Positions 17,010 through 25,810 of a DNA stretch of 64,000 bases are shown here, in pieces. The notes below the pieces were generated by a model that worked only from the letters and a program-made list of their open reading frames with translations, searched no databases and was not told where the DNA came from. Location: assembly GCA_038323835.1 (NCBI GenBank), contig JBBQHI010000001.1, positions 124,001-188,000 on the forward strand. Direction: 5' to 3'. Position 1 is the first letter of the stretch; the number at the start of each line of letters is the position of its first letter. The stretch is from JACVRW01 sp038323835 (GTDB lineage: Bacteria; Actinomycetota; Thermoleophilia; Solirubrobacterales; Thermoleophilaceae). The translations under genes and the position numbers were made by a program.

Positions 17010-18029
17010 TCAGAGGCGGTTCAGCCGCTCGGCCAGGAAGCGGCCCACGGCCTGCTCCGAGCACCGTTCCCGCCACCAGGCGAGGCTCTCGCCGTGAAGG
17101 CGAGCCATCTCGCCCGGATCGTCGAGGATGGGCGCCACCACCCCTTCGAGCTCGCCCCAGGAACGCAGCCGCACCACGGGGCTGCCCTCGTAGAACCAGA
17201 ACGGGGGGAGGCGCTCGCCCACCACCACGCAGCCGCAGCGGAGTCCCTCGAGCACCCGGAAGGTCTCCGCCGAGTTCCCGCGCGGGGCCAGGCAGATCCG
17301 GGAGTCCATCAGCGCCTGCGAGTAGCCGGCGGCGGCCCTCTCCGACGCGGTGAACCCCTGGGTCAGGCGGACGTCCGGGCGCAGGCCGGGCCGCCGGGCG
17401 GCGAGCGACTCGACGGCGGCCACCATCTCCCGCCTGCTGCGTGCCTTTGGCGACCCGACCCGGGCGCGAAGGCTTCGGTCGTGCTCGACGCTGCCGGCGA
17501 AGAAGAGGTCCGTGGATCTCTCGCTCACCGGCACGAGCGGCACGTCGAGCTGGTTGTAGGTGCCGATCGGGATCAGCGCCACGTCCGGCGGGAGCGGGCG
17601 CCCGTGCAGCCGCCGCGCGAGGCGCATGCGGGCCTGCGCCGCCCCGCCGGGAAGCCACCGCAGCCAGTGCACCGAGCGCTGTGCCAGCTCCAGTGCCGCG
17701 GTGAGCGGAGCGCCGGCCCGGAGCTCGCTGGCCGGCTGCGGCCGCAGCCCGTAGCACTTGAACACCGCCCTCACCCGGTCGACGTACCGCGGGATCTGCC
17801 CGCTCTCGTCCCCCAGCACCACCGCCACCACGCGGTCGCCGTAGGCGGGAAGTCGCTGCGTGTCCCAGGTGAGGTACACGTCCACGTCCGGGTCGCGCAG
17901 GTGGGATTCCATCGCCTCGAAGACCCGGCCGAAGTAGCGCGTGTCGGCCCGCTCGGGGCGCGGGCCCGCGTGCACGTTCCAGGCGATCGCGGCGGGCTCC
18001 TCGGGGAGGTCGAGGAAGTAGCTCGGCAT
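17010..18029 (-). CDS. exostosin-like (GT47-type) glycosyltransferase
   Basis: A 339-residue protein without a signal peptide. The best landmark is SRICLAPRGNSAETFRVLEGLRCGCVVV, close to the exostosin family pattern of a PRG followed by an R-x-x-E helix and a GC-x-VV strand, which binds the nucleotide sugar. Upstream, DLFFAGSVEHDRSLRARVG and NQLDVPLVPVSERSTD fit the same family. GT47 enzymes are inverting GT-B transferases best known from heparan and plant wall synthesis; bacterial members sit in polysaccharide loci. It lies 13 bases behind the GH10 gene in one operon. The sugar is unknown. Confidence 0.7.
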   Translation of the reverse strand: MPSYFLDLPEEPAAIAWNVHAGPRPERADTRYFGRVFEAMESHLRDPDVDVYLTWDTQRLPAYGDRVVAVVLGDESGQIPRYVDRVRAVFKCYGLRPQPASELRAGAPLTAALELAQRSVHWLRWLPGGAAQARMRLARRLHGRPLPPDVALIPIGTYNQLDVPLVPVSERSTDLFFAGSVEHDRSLRARVGSPKARSRREMVAAVESLAARRPGLRPDVRLTQGFTASERAAAGYSQALMDSRICLAPRGNSAETFRVLEGLRCGCVVVGERLPPFWFYEGSPVVRLRSWGELEGVVAPILDDPGEMARLHGESLAWWRERCSEQAVGRFLAERLNRL

Positions 18030-18042
18030 CAGCGTGCCGGTC

Positions 18043-19143
18043 TCAGCCGTTCAGCGCAGATTCGATCGCCCGCCACGCCGGCTTGGGCGCCCCGGTCGCC
18101 GTGAACGGGAGTGGGCGCTCCCCGGTGCCCAGCCACGTGGAGGCGTCCGTGAAGCCCCAGGTGGTGAAGCGCCCGCACGCCGGCAGGGCCTGGCAGGCCC
18201 CGGCCACCTGGCGGTAGACCCGTGCCTGGGCCGCCTCGGCGCGTCTGCCCCGTCCCGCGGGAACGTCCATCTCGGAGATGTCGACCGCCAGTCCCAGCGA
18301 TGCATAGCGGCGCATCGTGGAGCGGAGCTGGGCCCCGGTGGGCGTCGAGGACAGGGTCAGGTGGGTCTGGAGGCCGACGCCGTCGATCGGGGCCCGCTCG
18401 CGGCGAAGGCGCGAGAGGAGCGCGTGCATGCCGTCGGTCTTGGGCGAGCGACCCTCGATGTTGAAGTCGTTCACGTAAAGCCGGGCGCCGGGATCCGCCT
18501 CGTGGGCCCAGCGCAGGGCGTCGGACACGTAGCCCGGGCCGAGCACCCGGAGCCACAGGTTGTGGCGCAGCGAGCCGTCCTCCGCCAGCGGCTCGTTCAC
18601 CACGTCCCACGAGTCGACCCTCCCGCGGTACCGGCCCACCACGGTCTTCACGTAGCCCTCGAGGAACGAGCTCAGGTCGTCTCGCGTCCAGCTTCGCGCG
18701 GTGAGCCAGGGTGGCAGCTGCTTGCCCCAGACCAGCGTGTGCCCATGAACGGCGATCCCGTGCCGGCGGCTCCAGCGCGCGAGAGCGTCCGCGTCCCCGA
18801 ACGAGAGGCGATCGGCTGCGGGAGCAATCGTGTCCATCTTCATCGCGTTCTCGGGCGTGAGCGAGCGGTAGTGGTCGAGGAACAGCCGCTGGTAGGTCCC
18901 GGGCATCCGGAGCAGCTCCCAGTCCACCGCCGCGCCCAGCACGGGCGGCCGGGGGCCGCGCGACACGGGCCGGAAATGGGCCTCGGACCGGTTGGCCGAG
19001 ACGGCGTTGCCCTGGCTGGACACGCCCTCATCATGGCGGCCGGAGAGCAGGACGACCGCAGCCACGGCGACGGCTCCGAGGACGAGCACAATCCCGGCGC
19101 GCAGTGCCCACGGCCCAGCTGGCGTCTGCACGGGGTTCCTCAC
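18043..19143 (-). CDS. GH10 endo-beta-1,4-xylanase-like enzyme, membrane-anchored
   Basis: A 366-residue protein with a single N-terminal membrane helix (about 14-34) and a complete GH10 barrel: LTPENAMKMD, VHGHTLVWGKQLP, the acid/base WDVVNEPL (Glu184), LYVNDFNIE, GVGLQTHL, the nucleophile DISEMDV (Glu291) and TWGFTDASTWLG. All family signature residues are kept, so it should be active. GH10 enzymes cut beta-1,4-xylan and similar chains. It is the first gene of an operon with an exostosin-like GT, a GT4 and Wzy, so it may act on the exported polymer instead of on food. The start is taken as GTG 19143, without a visible ribosome site; a GTG or ATG further in is possible. Confidence 0.9.
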   Translation of the reverse strand: MRNPVQTPAGPWALRAGIVLVLGAVAVAAVVLLSGRHDEGVSSQGNAVSANRSEAHFRPVSRGPRPPVLGAAVDWELLRMPGTYQRLFLDHYRSLTPENAMKMDTIAPAADRLSFGDADALARWSRRHGIAVHGHTLVWGKQLPPWLTARSWTRDDLSSFLEGYVKTVVGRYRGRVDSWDVVNEPLAEDGSLRHNLWLRVLGPGYVSDALRWAHEADPGARLYVNDFNIEGRSPKTDGMHALLSRLRRERAPIDGVGLQTHLTLSSTPTGAQLRSTMRRYASLGLAVDISEMDVPAGRGRRAEAAQARVYRQVAGACQALPACGRFTTWGFTDASTWLGTGERPLPFTATGAPKPAWRAIESALNG

Positions 19144-19228
19144 CTATACGTGTTCGGTAGCCGCCGGCGCATGGATGGGGTGCTGGCCGGATGTTTGAGT
19201 GCCGTCGAGCGGACCGGCGCGGAAGATA

Positions 19229-19256
19229 TTGCATGTGGCCAGGGAGCGAGTACCTT
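19229..19256 (+). promoter_or_regulatory. possible promoter (TTGCAT, 16 bases, TACCTT)
   Basis: TTGCAT at 19229-19234 and TACCTT at 19251-19256 are 16 bases apart and point at the gene starting at 19297. This leaves a leader of roughly 35 bases with a GGAG at 19284-19287. The match is suggestive only. Confidence 0.35.
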
Positions 19257-19296
19257 GGAGCAAGCGGGCAGGGGGAGCCTCGCGGAGATCACGCAT

Positions 19297-20784
19297 ATGG
19301 AACTGACGTCCACTTGGCTTGCCGATGGCTATGACCGTCCCGCGCTCACCTATGTGCGTATACGCACTTGGGGCGGGTGGGAGACCGCTGCCGCCTGGCT
19401 GATTGCCGCGTTTCTCGCGGTCCAGGTGGCGATCGTGGCCACGGTGGCCAACGGGCCCACCCTGGACGAGGGGATCTACATCACCTCGGGCCGCCGGGCG
19501 CTGGAGGGCCACGGCCTCAGCGACGGCTACCTCACCTGGCTGTCCGGCTCGCTTCTGTGGCCGGCGCTCGCCGGCCTCGGCGACGAGGTGGCCGGGGTGG
19601 CGGGGGCGCGCGTGCTGGCGGCTCTCTTCATCACCATCGCCGTGGCCGCCATGTGGCGTGCCGCGCTGGTCCTGTTCGATGCTCGCAGCGCGTTCTTCGC
19701 CGTGGCCCTCGCGGTGGCCTCCGGGCCGGTGCTCGCCCTCGGCCACCTTGCCGTGATCGACGCGCCGTCGGTGGCGGGCGTGGCCGTGGCGCTCTGGGGC
19801 GTGGCCGAGCTCGGCCGGACCGGGCACCGGAAGTGGCTGGTGGTGGCCGCCCTGGCGTATTCGATAGGCGTTCTCGCAAAGTACCCCGCCGCGGAGGCGG
19901 GCGTCGCGCTCGCATTACTGATCGTGGCCCTGCGCGGGCGCCGGGCCGTCATGGACCTGGCGCTGTTCGGCCTCATCACCGGTGCCGTGCTCATGACCTA
20001 CTTCCTGTGCGCGCGCGGGCCGCTCTCGTATTTCGCGGGGTGGCGCGTGAACAACAACCCGACCTTCGGCGTGACCCCTGCGATGGTGGCCTTCTCCCAG
20101 GTCTGGTACGGCGGGCTGCCCGTGGTGCTGGCCTTGGCCGGGTGGCTGGCCTGCCGGCGCAAGAAGCTCGGCGCCGCCCTGCTCCTGGGCGCCGTCCCGT
20201 TCCCGCTCTACGCGCTCGCCACCGGCAGCTCGGTGGGGGACACGAAGCACGTGGTGTTCGGGTTCGTCTTCATCCTGCCTCTGGCCGGCGTGCTTCTGGG
20301 GCGCCTCGCGCGCTGGCCCGCCGGAGCCGTGGTGGCGCTGGTGCTGGCCGCCGGCGCCGGAGCCTTCGGCGTCCATCAGGCGGCGCTCATGGACCGCGGA
20401 TGGATCGACCTCGGGCCGGCCACGGACTACCTGGCGGCCAAGGCCAAGCCAGGCCAGGACTTCCTCATCGACAACTCGTGGCCCTTCATCCTGCGCCTCA
20501 CCGCGGAGGACAAGGTGCGCTCGCCCTGGTCCGTCTATGACACCTACCGCGTGGCCCATCACCAGCTTCCGAAGAGCATCTGCCAGGTCGATTGGTTCGT
20601 GTCAGCGCAGGGCGCCGGCACCTGGCCCGAGCGGGTGCGCCGGAAGGTGGCGGCCTGCGGCACCTTCAAGAAGGTCTACGGAGGTGGCGAGCCGGTTACG
20701 AACATCGGGCGGGACCTGAGCTTCGTGACCTGGGACGGCAGCGTCGAGATCTACCGCAACACGAGGCACGGGAGGGCGGGATGA
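19297..20784 (+). CDS. GT-C (GT39/ArnT-like) integral-membrane glycosyltransferase
   Basis: A 495-residue protein with 9-11 predicted membrane helices. After the first helix the outer loop has TLDEGIYITSGRRAL, where the Asp-Glu pair is the usual catalytic site of GT39/GT83 enzymes that use polyprenyl-phosphate sugars. Further features are SGPVLALGHLAVIDAPS and a soluble C-terminal domain of about 120 residues (AKAKPGQDFLIDNSWPF). The start is ATG 19297 with GGAG 9 bases upstream. The stop overlaps the next gene as ATGA, so the two are probably translated together. It likely adds a sugar to the polymer or a carrier on the outer face; the donor is unknown. Confidence 0.75.
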   Translation: MELTSTWLADGYDRPALTYVRIRTWGGWETAAAWLIAAFLAVQVAIVATVANGPTLDEGIYITSGRRALEGHGLSDGYLTWLSGSLLWPALAGLGDEVAGVAGARVLAALFITIAVAAMWRAALVLFDARSAFFAVALAVASGPVLALGHLAVIDAPSVAGVAVALWGVAELGRTGHRKWLVVAALAYSIGVLAKYPAAEAGVALALLIVALRGRRAVMDLALFGLITGAVLMTYFLCARGPLSYFAGWRVNNNPTFGVTPAMVAFSQVWYGGLPVVLALAGWLACRRKKLGAALLLGAVPFPLYALATGSSVGDTKHVVFGFVFILPLAGVLLGRLARWPAGAVVALVLAAGAGAFGVHQAALMDRGWIDLGPATDYLAAKAKPGQDFLIDNSWPFILRLTAEDKVRSPWSVYDTYRVAHHQLPKSICQVDWFVSAQGAGTWPERVRRKVAACGTFKKVYGGGEPVTNIGRDLSFVTWDGSVEIYRNTRHGRAG

Positions 20785-23213
20785 GCACGCTCCGCTTCCG
20801 GCTCGTTGCGCTGGTGACCGTTGCCGCGGCCGCCCTGTGGCTGCCGTTCGCGTTCACCCACGTGAACTCGTCCGCCCTCTGGCTGGCCGTGCCCTTCCTG
20901 TGCGCGAACCTGCTTCTGGCCTGCGGGCTGGGGCTCGCCCTCGTGAACAACTGGCACCGGTCGGTCCCCCCGAGCTACACCGTCCCGGCCGGGACGGAGC
21001 CCGTGGTGGGAGTGATCGTGCCCACCGCGGGAGAGTCGCCGGACCACATCGGCCCCACGGTGGAGTCCGTGCTGCTGCAGGACTGGCCCGAGGACAGGCT
21101 GGTGATCCTGGTGAGCGACGACGCCGACTCCGCGGCGGTGCGGGCCGCCACCGAGCAGATCGCCGCCGCCCACCCCGGCTGCCGCATCCATTACCACCGC
21201 CCCCCGTCGCGCGGGTCGGCCGAGCGTGAGGGGGAGGCCAAGTCGGGCAACCTGAACTCGGCGGTCCGCCGGCTCACCGAGATCGCTCCCGAGACGGAGT
21301 ACATAGAGACCCGTGACGCGGACGACCTTGTGGGCGACGCGCAGTTCCTGCGCCGCTGCGTGGGCCACCTGCTCCGCGACGGCCGGACCGCCTACGTTCA
21401 GACGGTCAAGGAGGCCCGTGTCTCCCCGGGCGACCCGTTCGACAACCTCCAGCCGCTCTTCTTCCGCGGGGCGATGTTCGCCCGGCATGCCGCGAACGCC
21501 GTGTTCCCGTGCGGGTCCGGACTGGTGTGGCGCCGCACCGCGCTCGAGGACATCGGCGGCTTTCCCACCTGGAACCTGGTCGAGGACGTCCAGTCCGGGG
21601 TGGAGGCACTGCGGCGCGGCTGGCGGAGCGCGTTCCTGCCGATCCGGGGCGCCGTGGGCCAGCACTCCCCCGAGGACCTCCCCAACGTCTACAAGCAGCG
21701 CGGCACGTGGGCCCTGGACACCATGAGGCTCCTGATCTGGGGCGACCTCCGCGGTCTCACCCTGCGCCAGCGCCTGCAGTTCGCCGAGCTCGGGCTGTTC
21801 TACCTCCAGAGCTTCGCCACGCTGGTGTTCGTCGCGTGCCCGGCGATCGGCTTCTCCACCGGCGTGTATCCCCTCAGCTCCGGCTACGGGGACTACGCGC
21901 TCCACTTCTGGCCCTTCGCGATCGCGATCGAGCTCTACTTCGCCGCCCTCGCCGTGGGCGCGTCGTACGAGCGGGTGTGGAGGGCGCGGGTCCTGTGGAT
22001 CGGGCTCGCTCCGGTGTACATGAAGGCGTGCGTCCTGGCCGTGGCCGGGGGCCGTAACCGGAAGCCCGTCTACCGCGTGACCCGGAAGCACGACGAGCAC
22101 CGCTGGTACTGGCGGCTGGTGCTGCCCCAGATGGTCCTGCTGGCCGTGCTCCTGGGAAGCATGGCCAAGACCCTGTCCAGCGACGACCTGCTTTACGAGG
22201 TGGATCTCGGGTCGCTCTACTGGGCCTCGATCTTCTCTCTCACGCTCGCCTGCTTCATCCCCCGGAGCTGGTTCCGCGTCGGGGTGCGTGCCCGCCTGGC
22301 CGCTCTGGTGGCGCGCTCGGCGCCCGAACCGGCCCCGGCCGACTTCGGCCGCGCCGTGGCGGTGGTCCTGCCCGCCTGCGACCAGGCCGAGGTCATGGAG
22401 CGGGCGATCCGCGGGATCCAGCCCGTCCTGCACGGCATCGGCCGCTCGGCGCGGCTGCTCGTGGTGGACCGCGGCGCGCTGGACGGCTCGGCGGGGGTGG
22501 CCCGCCGGCTGGCTCGCGAACTGCCCGCCATCTCGGTGCTGCGCTGCCCGCACCGCCTCGGGGTGGGCCGGGCGCATCACGCCGGCTTCGAGGCCGCCCT
22601 CGCCGGCGGAGCGGAGCTGGTGGTGCTGATGGACGCCGACCTCTCTCACGACCCGGCGGACATCGTCCGGCTGATCGAGGCCGCGGACGAGGCCGACGTG
22701 GTGATCGGCTCCCGTCACGTCGGCGGGGCGGAGTCGAAGGACCGTCAGGCGTTCGGCCGCTGGATGCGCCGCCGGGGAGCCAACTACATGCGCGCCCAGC
22801 TCGGCGTGGAGGCCCGGGACGTGACGAGCGGATTGGTTTGCTACCGCGCCGAGGCGCTCGCCTCACTGCTTCCCGAGAGCACGCCGCGGCACGGATACCT
22901 CCTGAAGCTCGAGCTGATCGCCGGGGCGGAGCGAGCGGGCTTCCGGGTGGTCGAGATCCCGGTCAGCGTCGGGCCCCGCCAGGCGGGGGGAACCGAGCGC
23001 TCGATGGTGAATGTCGCCGCCACCGCGTTCCGCGTCTGGGCCGCGCGGCCCGCGGCCCTCGAGCCCCCGCCCGTGACTGCGCCGAGCCCGCCCCCGGCTC
23101 CCTCGGCCCCGCCGCCCGGCGGACACGGCGCGCATGGCGCCCGCACCCATCACCCCGTGCACCGCCCGCGCGTGGACCGCAGGCCCGGACCGAGCAGGAC
23201 CGGACGCGACTGA
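20781..23213 (+). CDS. two-domain GT2-GT2 glycosyltransferase (cellulose-synthase-like plus DPM1-like)
   Basis: An 810-residue fusion. Residues about 10-60: two membrane helices. About 65-300: a processive-type GT2 domain with GVIVPTAGESPDHIGPTVES, ETRDADDLVGDAQF (DxD), CGSGLVWRR, WNLVEDVQSG (the catalytic ED) and YKQRGTWALD. The last stands where cellulose synthases have QxxRW but reads QRGTW, so the usual Arg is replaced. About 330-500: further membrane helices. About 520-760: a second GT2 domain, like dolichol-phosphate mannosyltransferase, with VVLPACDQAEVMERAI, VLMDADLSHDP and DVTSGLVCY. A Pro/His/Arg-rich tail ends it. The start is ATG with GGAGG 5 bases upstream. It could make a carrier-linked sugar and use it in one protein; that is inference. 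Confidence 0.8.
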   Translation: MSTLRFRLVALVTVAAAALWLPFAFTHVNSSALWLAVPFLCANLLLACGLGLALVNNWHRSVPPSYTVPAGTEPVVGVIVPTAGESPDHIGPTVESVLLQDWPEDRLVILVSDDADSAAVRAATEQIAAAHPGCRIHYHRPPSRGSAEREGEAKSGNLNSAVRRLTEIAPETEYIETRDADDLVGDAQFLRRCVGHLLRDGRTAYVQTVKEARVSPGDPFDNLQPLFFRGAMFARHAANAVFPCGSGLVWRRTALEDIGGFPTWNLVEDVQSGVEALRRGWRSAFLPIRGAVGQHSPEDLPNVYKQRGTWALDTMRLLIWGDLRGLTLRQRLQFAELGLFYLQSFATLVFVACPAIGFSTGVYPLSSGYGDYALHFWPFAIAIELYFAALAVGASYERVWRARVLWIGLAPVYMKACVLAVAGGRNRKPVYRVTRKHDEHRWYWRLVLPQMVLLAVLLGSMAKTLSSDDLLYEVDLGSLYWASIFSLTLACFIPRSWFRVGVRARLAALVARSAPEPAPADFGRAVAVVLPACDQAEVMERAIRGIQPVLHGIGRSARLLVVDRGALDGSAGVARRLARELPAISVLRCPHRLGVGRAHHAGFEAALAGGAELVVLMDADLSHDPADIVRLIEAADEADVVIGSRHVGGAESKDRQAFGRWMRRRGANYMRAQLGVEARDVTSGLVCYRAEALASLLPESTPRHGYLLKLELIAGAERAGFRVVEIPVSVGPRQAGGTERSMVNVAATAFRVWAARPAALEPPPVTAPSPPPAPSAPPPGGHGAHGARTHHPVHRPRVDRRPGPSRTGRD

Positions 23214-23238
23214 GCCCGGCGGCCCTCCTCTGTGGTGC

Positions 23239-24552
23239 TCAGCGCTTGCGAGTTGCGGCGGCGCCGCTCGGAGCGACCGTGAGAAGCAGGGGGCGGTCGG
23301 TCACGCGCAGGCTGATGCGGCCGTGACGGACACGTACCTTCCGGCCGCCCGCGGAGGCGACCGGGTCCACAACCCGGATCCGCGCCGCTCCGGGCAGGTT
23401 CACGGTGACCCGGCGGGGGACGACCCGGACAGGGCGCCGGCGGTCGGTGTTCCAGGCGCTGGCCAGGCGCCAGAGGGCCACGACGTAGGTGCCGTCGGCC
23501 CGCTGGAGCACCATGCTGCGCGGGTGAGCGGGGCCGGAGAGGCCCAGCCGCAGCGGCCGGAGACGGGGCGTACCGGCGCCGGGTCCGACCACCTTGAGCA
23601 GGTTCCTGAGCGCCGTGTAGGCGGGCTTGGGGGTGAAGTCGTTGCGCATGAGCCCGAAGTGCTGCTCGGGGTCGCGCCCGGCGCTCTCGGGCGTCTCGTC
23701 GAGCAGCTCGTAGGCGTAGGTGCGGGAAATGCCGCTGCGGAAGTGCTCGAGGAACGTACGCAGCAGGTACACCGCGGCCACGCGTTCCGACACGCCCGGC
23801 TGGCCCGACCGCGCGCGCAGGGCGTTGTGGAATCCCGCCTCGGTCGCCCACACGGGCTTCCTGCCCGACACGGCGCGGGCCCGGCCCAGCTCGTCCTTCA
23901 GGTGCGAGGGATCGGGCGAGCGGCCACCGGTGTAGGGGTGCACGTTTCCGAAGTCCATGAACGAGCGCTGGCTCCCGGCCAGCTTCGAAGCCTGCACCGA
24001 CGAGAAGGAGGGGCCCACGAAGGGCAGCGAGCGAAGGCTGGGCACCGACTTGACCTTGCGGTAGAGGGCCTGGTCGTAGCCCGCCAGGCGCGCCGCCCAT
24101 CCGCGCCCGCCCCCGTACTTGTCGAACTCGTTGGGAGCCTCGAGCGCTTCCACCGCGTGGCGCAGGCGGCCGGCGGCCGCCGCCACGAGCTGGTCGATGG
24201 TGCCGATCTGGGCACCGGGGCGCCCCATTCCGAAGTCGAAGCGCATGCCGTTGGCGCCGGCCAGGTCGACCGCCCGGTAGTAGCGCTCCGTCCAGTCGCG
24301 CCACTCCGGCGACTCGTTCGCGTACAGGCCGTCGCGCAGGTGGGTGACGCCCAGCTTCCGCAGGCTGGCCACGACCTTCGGCCAGTTGCCGTAGGAGGTG
24401 TCGTAGTAAACTGCGTGAGTGACCACCCCGACCGAATCGCGGAATGCGGGAGCGCTCTTGGGCGTGACGGGATGGGCGCCGGCCGTCGGTGCCGCGGTCA
24501 GCAGGATGCAGGCAGCACAGAGTCCGGCTGCAAGTGCGGCGGGTACTTGCAT
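23239..24552 (-). CDS. secreted clan-A glycosidase-like protein, second family (paralogue 1 of 3)
   Basis: A 437-residue protein with a signal peptide (about 1-26). The barrel begins VGVVTHAVYYDTSYG, then LRKLGVTHLRDG, EALEAPNEFD (predicted acid/base Glu142), GNVHPYTGG, VWATEAGFHN (predicted nucleophile Glu238), YAYELLDETPES and QHFGLMRNDFTPKPAY. A beta-rich C-terminal domain of about 120 residues follows. The DTxYG, NExD and TExGxHN signatures are shared with the products at 28433 and 29815 but not with the other glycosidases here. The start is ATG 24552 with AGGA 5 bases upstream. It stands divergent from a GT4 gene. The layout supports a retaining glycosidase; the substrate is unknown. Confidence 0.7.
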   Translation of the reverse strand: MQVPAALAAGLCAACILLTAAPTAGAHPVTPKSAPAFRDSVGVVTHAVYYDTSYGNWPKVVASLRKLGVTHLRDGLYANESPEWRDWTERYYRAVDLAGANGMRFDFGMGRPGAQIGTIDQLVAAAAGRLRHAVEALEAPNEFDKYGGGRGWAARLAGYDQALYRKVKSVPSLRSLPFVGPSFSSVQASKLAGSQRSFMDFGNVHPYTGGRSPDPSHLKDELGRARAVSGRKPVWATEAGFHNALRARSGQPGVSERVAAVYLLRTFLEHFRSGISRTYAYELLDETPESAGRDPEQHFGLMRNDFTPKPAYTALRNLLKVVGPGAGTPRLRPLRLGLSGPAHPRSMVLQRADGTYVVALWRLASAWNTDRRRPVRVVPRRVTVNLPGAARIRVVDPVASAGGRKVRVRHGRISLRVTDRPLLLTVAPSGAAATRKR

Positions 24553-24634
24553 GTAGGTCCTATCGCGCTGGTTGAGCGTCGCCTTGAGCGCTCGCGCGTA
24601 GATCTGGACCGCTACCGGCCGTAAGAACTGCCCC

Positions 24635-24640
24635 TATTCT
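24635..24640 (+). promoter_or_regulatory. probable -10 box (TATTCT)
   Basis: TATTCT ends 12 bases before ATG 24653, so the mRNA would carry a leader of only about 5 bases. No Shine-Dalgarno is present between. Confidence 0.45.
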
Positions 24641-24652
24641 CTCTTCTTCGCC

Positions 24653-25810
24653 ATGGCCGGCCTAGCTCTCGTACACGACTACCTCCTGGTTCTCCGCGGC
24701 GCCGAGCGGACGTTCGCGTCGATGACGGAGGTGTGGCCCGAGGCGCCGATCGTGACGCTGCTCTATGACGAGGAGGGCACCCAGGAGCGCTTCGCCAACC
24801 GCGACATCACCACCTCGCGGCTCCAGCGGCTGGGGGTCAGACAGTCCAACTTCCGCGCTCTGCTCCCGCTCTTTCCCACCGCGGCCCGCAGGCTGAAGAT
24901 CGGTGGCTACGACCGCATCATCTCCAGCAGCAGCGCCTTCGCCCACGGCCTCCACAAGTCGCCCGGCGCCGTGCACGTCTGTTACTGCCACTCCCCGTTC
25001 CGGTACGCATGGCACGAGCAGGCCGTGGCCCTGTCGGAGGTGAGCAGGCCGCTGCGGCCGCTCCTGTGGCTGCTCATGCGCCGCCATCGCTCGTTCGACC
25101 TTCACGCCGCCCACCTGGTGGACCAGTACATCGCCAACGGCCTGATCACCCAGGAGCGGATCAAGCGCTACTGGGGCCGCGACGCGCCGATCGTCTACCC
25201 GCCGGTGGACGTGAAGCGGTTCTCCATCGGGGAGCCCGGCGACCACGTCCTGTTCGTCGGTGAGCTTGTGCGCCACAAGCGCCCCGACCTGGCCATCGAG
25301 GCCGCCGCGGAAGCGGGCCGCTGGATCAAGGTGGTGGGCACCGGTCCCGAGCTCGAGTCGCTGCGGGAGCGCTACAAGGGCAAGGCGGAGTTCCTGGGCC
25401 GGGTCAACGACGAGGAGCTGGGCCGCCTCTACTCGGAGACCGCCGCACTGGTGGTGCCGAACGTGGAGGAGTTCGGCCTGGTGGCCGTCGAGGCCCAGGC
25501 CGCCGGCCGCCCGGTGGTGGGGATCAACCGGGGTGGCGTGAGCGAGACCGTGATCGCCGGGGACACGGGCGTGCTGGTGCCCGACGGGGACCTGCGCGCT
25601 CTCGCGCGGGCGCTCCGGAGCGACTTCACCCGCTTCGACCCCCAGCAGATCTCGGCTCACGCTCAGCGCTTCTCACGCGAGGTCTTCCAGACCCGGTTGC
25701 GCGAGGTGGTGGAGACCGCGTTCGAGCGGCCGGTGCACGCTCGCCATCCGGTCAGCCGCCAGGAGGGCTCGGTGCGCGCGGTGGCGCACGAGGGCCCCGC
25801 TAGCCCCTGA
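24653..25810 (+). CDS. GT4-type glycosyltransferase (paralogue of the 35600 gene)
   Basis: A 385-residue GT-B enzyme. It begins LALVHDYLLVLRGAERTFASM, followed by SSSSAFAHGL, VCYCHSPFRYAW and IVYPPVDVKRF. Donor domain: HVLFVGELVRHKRPDLAIEA, WIKVVGTGPELESL, EFLGRVNDEELGRLY and EEFGLVAVEAQAAGRPVVG with the EX7E pair. The HDY/HDF, CYCHxPFRYAW and YPPVxxxRF blocks match the product at 35600, so the two are paralogues that may add the same kind of sugar. ATG 24653 is the natural start. The 3' end overlaps the FkbM gene by 11 bases. By family habit it may be a mannosyl- or rhamnosyltransferase, but this cannot be read. Confidence 0.87.
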   Translation: MAGLALVHDYLLVLRGAERTFASMTEVWPEAPIVTLLYDEEGTQERFANRDITTSRLQRLGVRQSNFRALLPLFPTAARRLKIGGYDRIISSSSAFAHGLHKSPGAVHVCYCHSPFRYAWHEQAVALSEVSRPLRPLLWLLMRRHRSFDLHAAHLVDQYIANGLITQERIKRYWGRDAPIVYPPVDVKRFSIGEPGDHVLFVGELVRHKRPDLAIEAAAEAGRWIKVVGTGPELESLRERYKGKAEFLGRVNDEELGRLYSETAALVVPNVEEFGLVAVEAQAAGRPVVGINRGGVSETVIAGDTGVLVPDGDLRALARALRSDFTRFDPQQISAHAQRFSREVFQTRLREVVETAFERPVHARHPVSRQEGSVRAVAHEGPASP

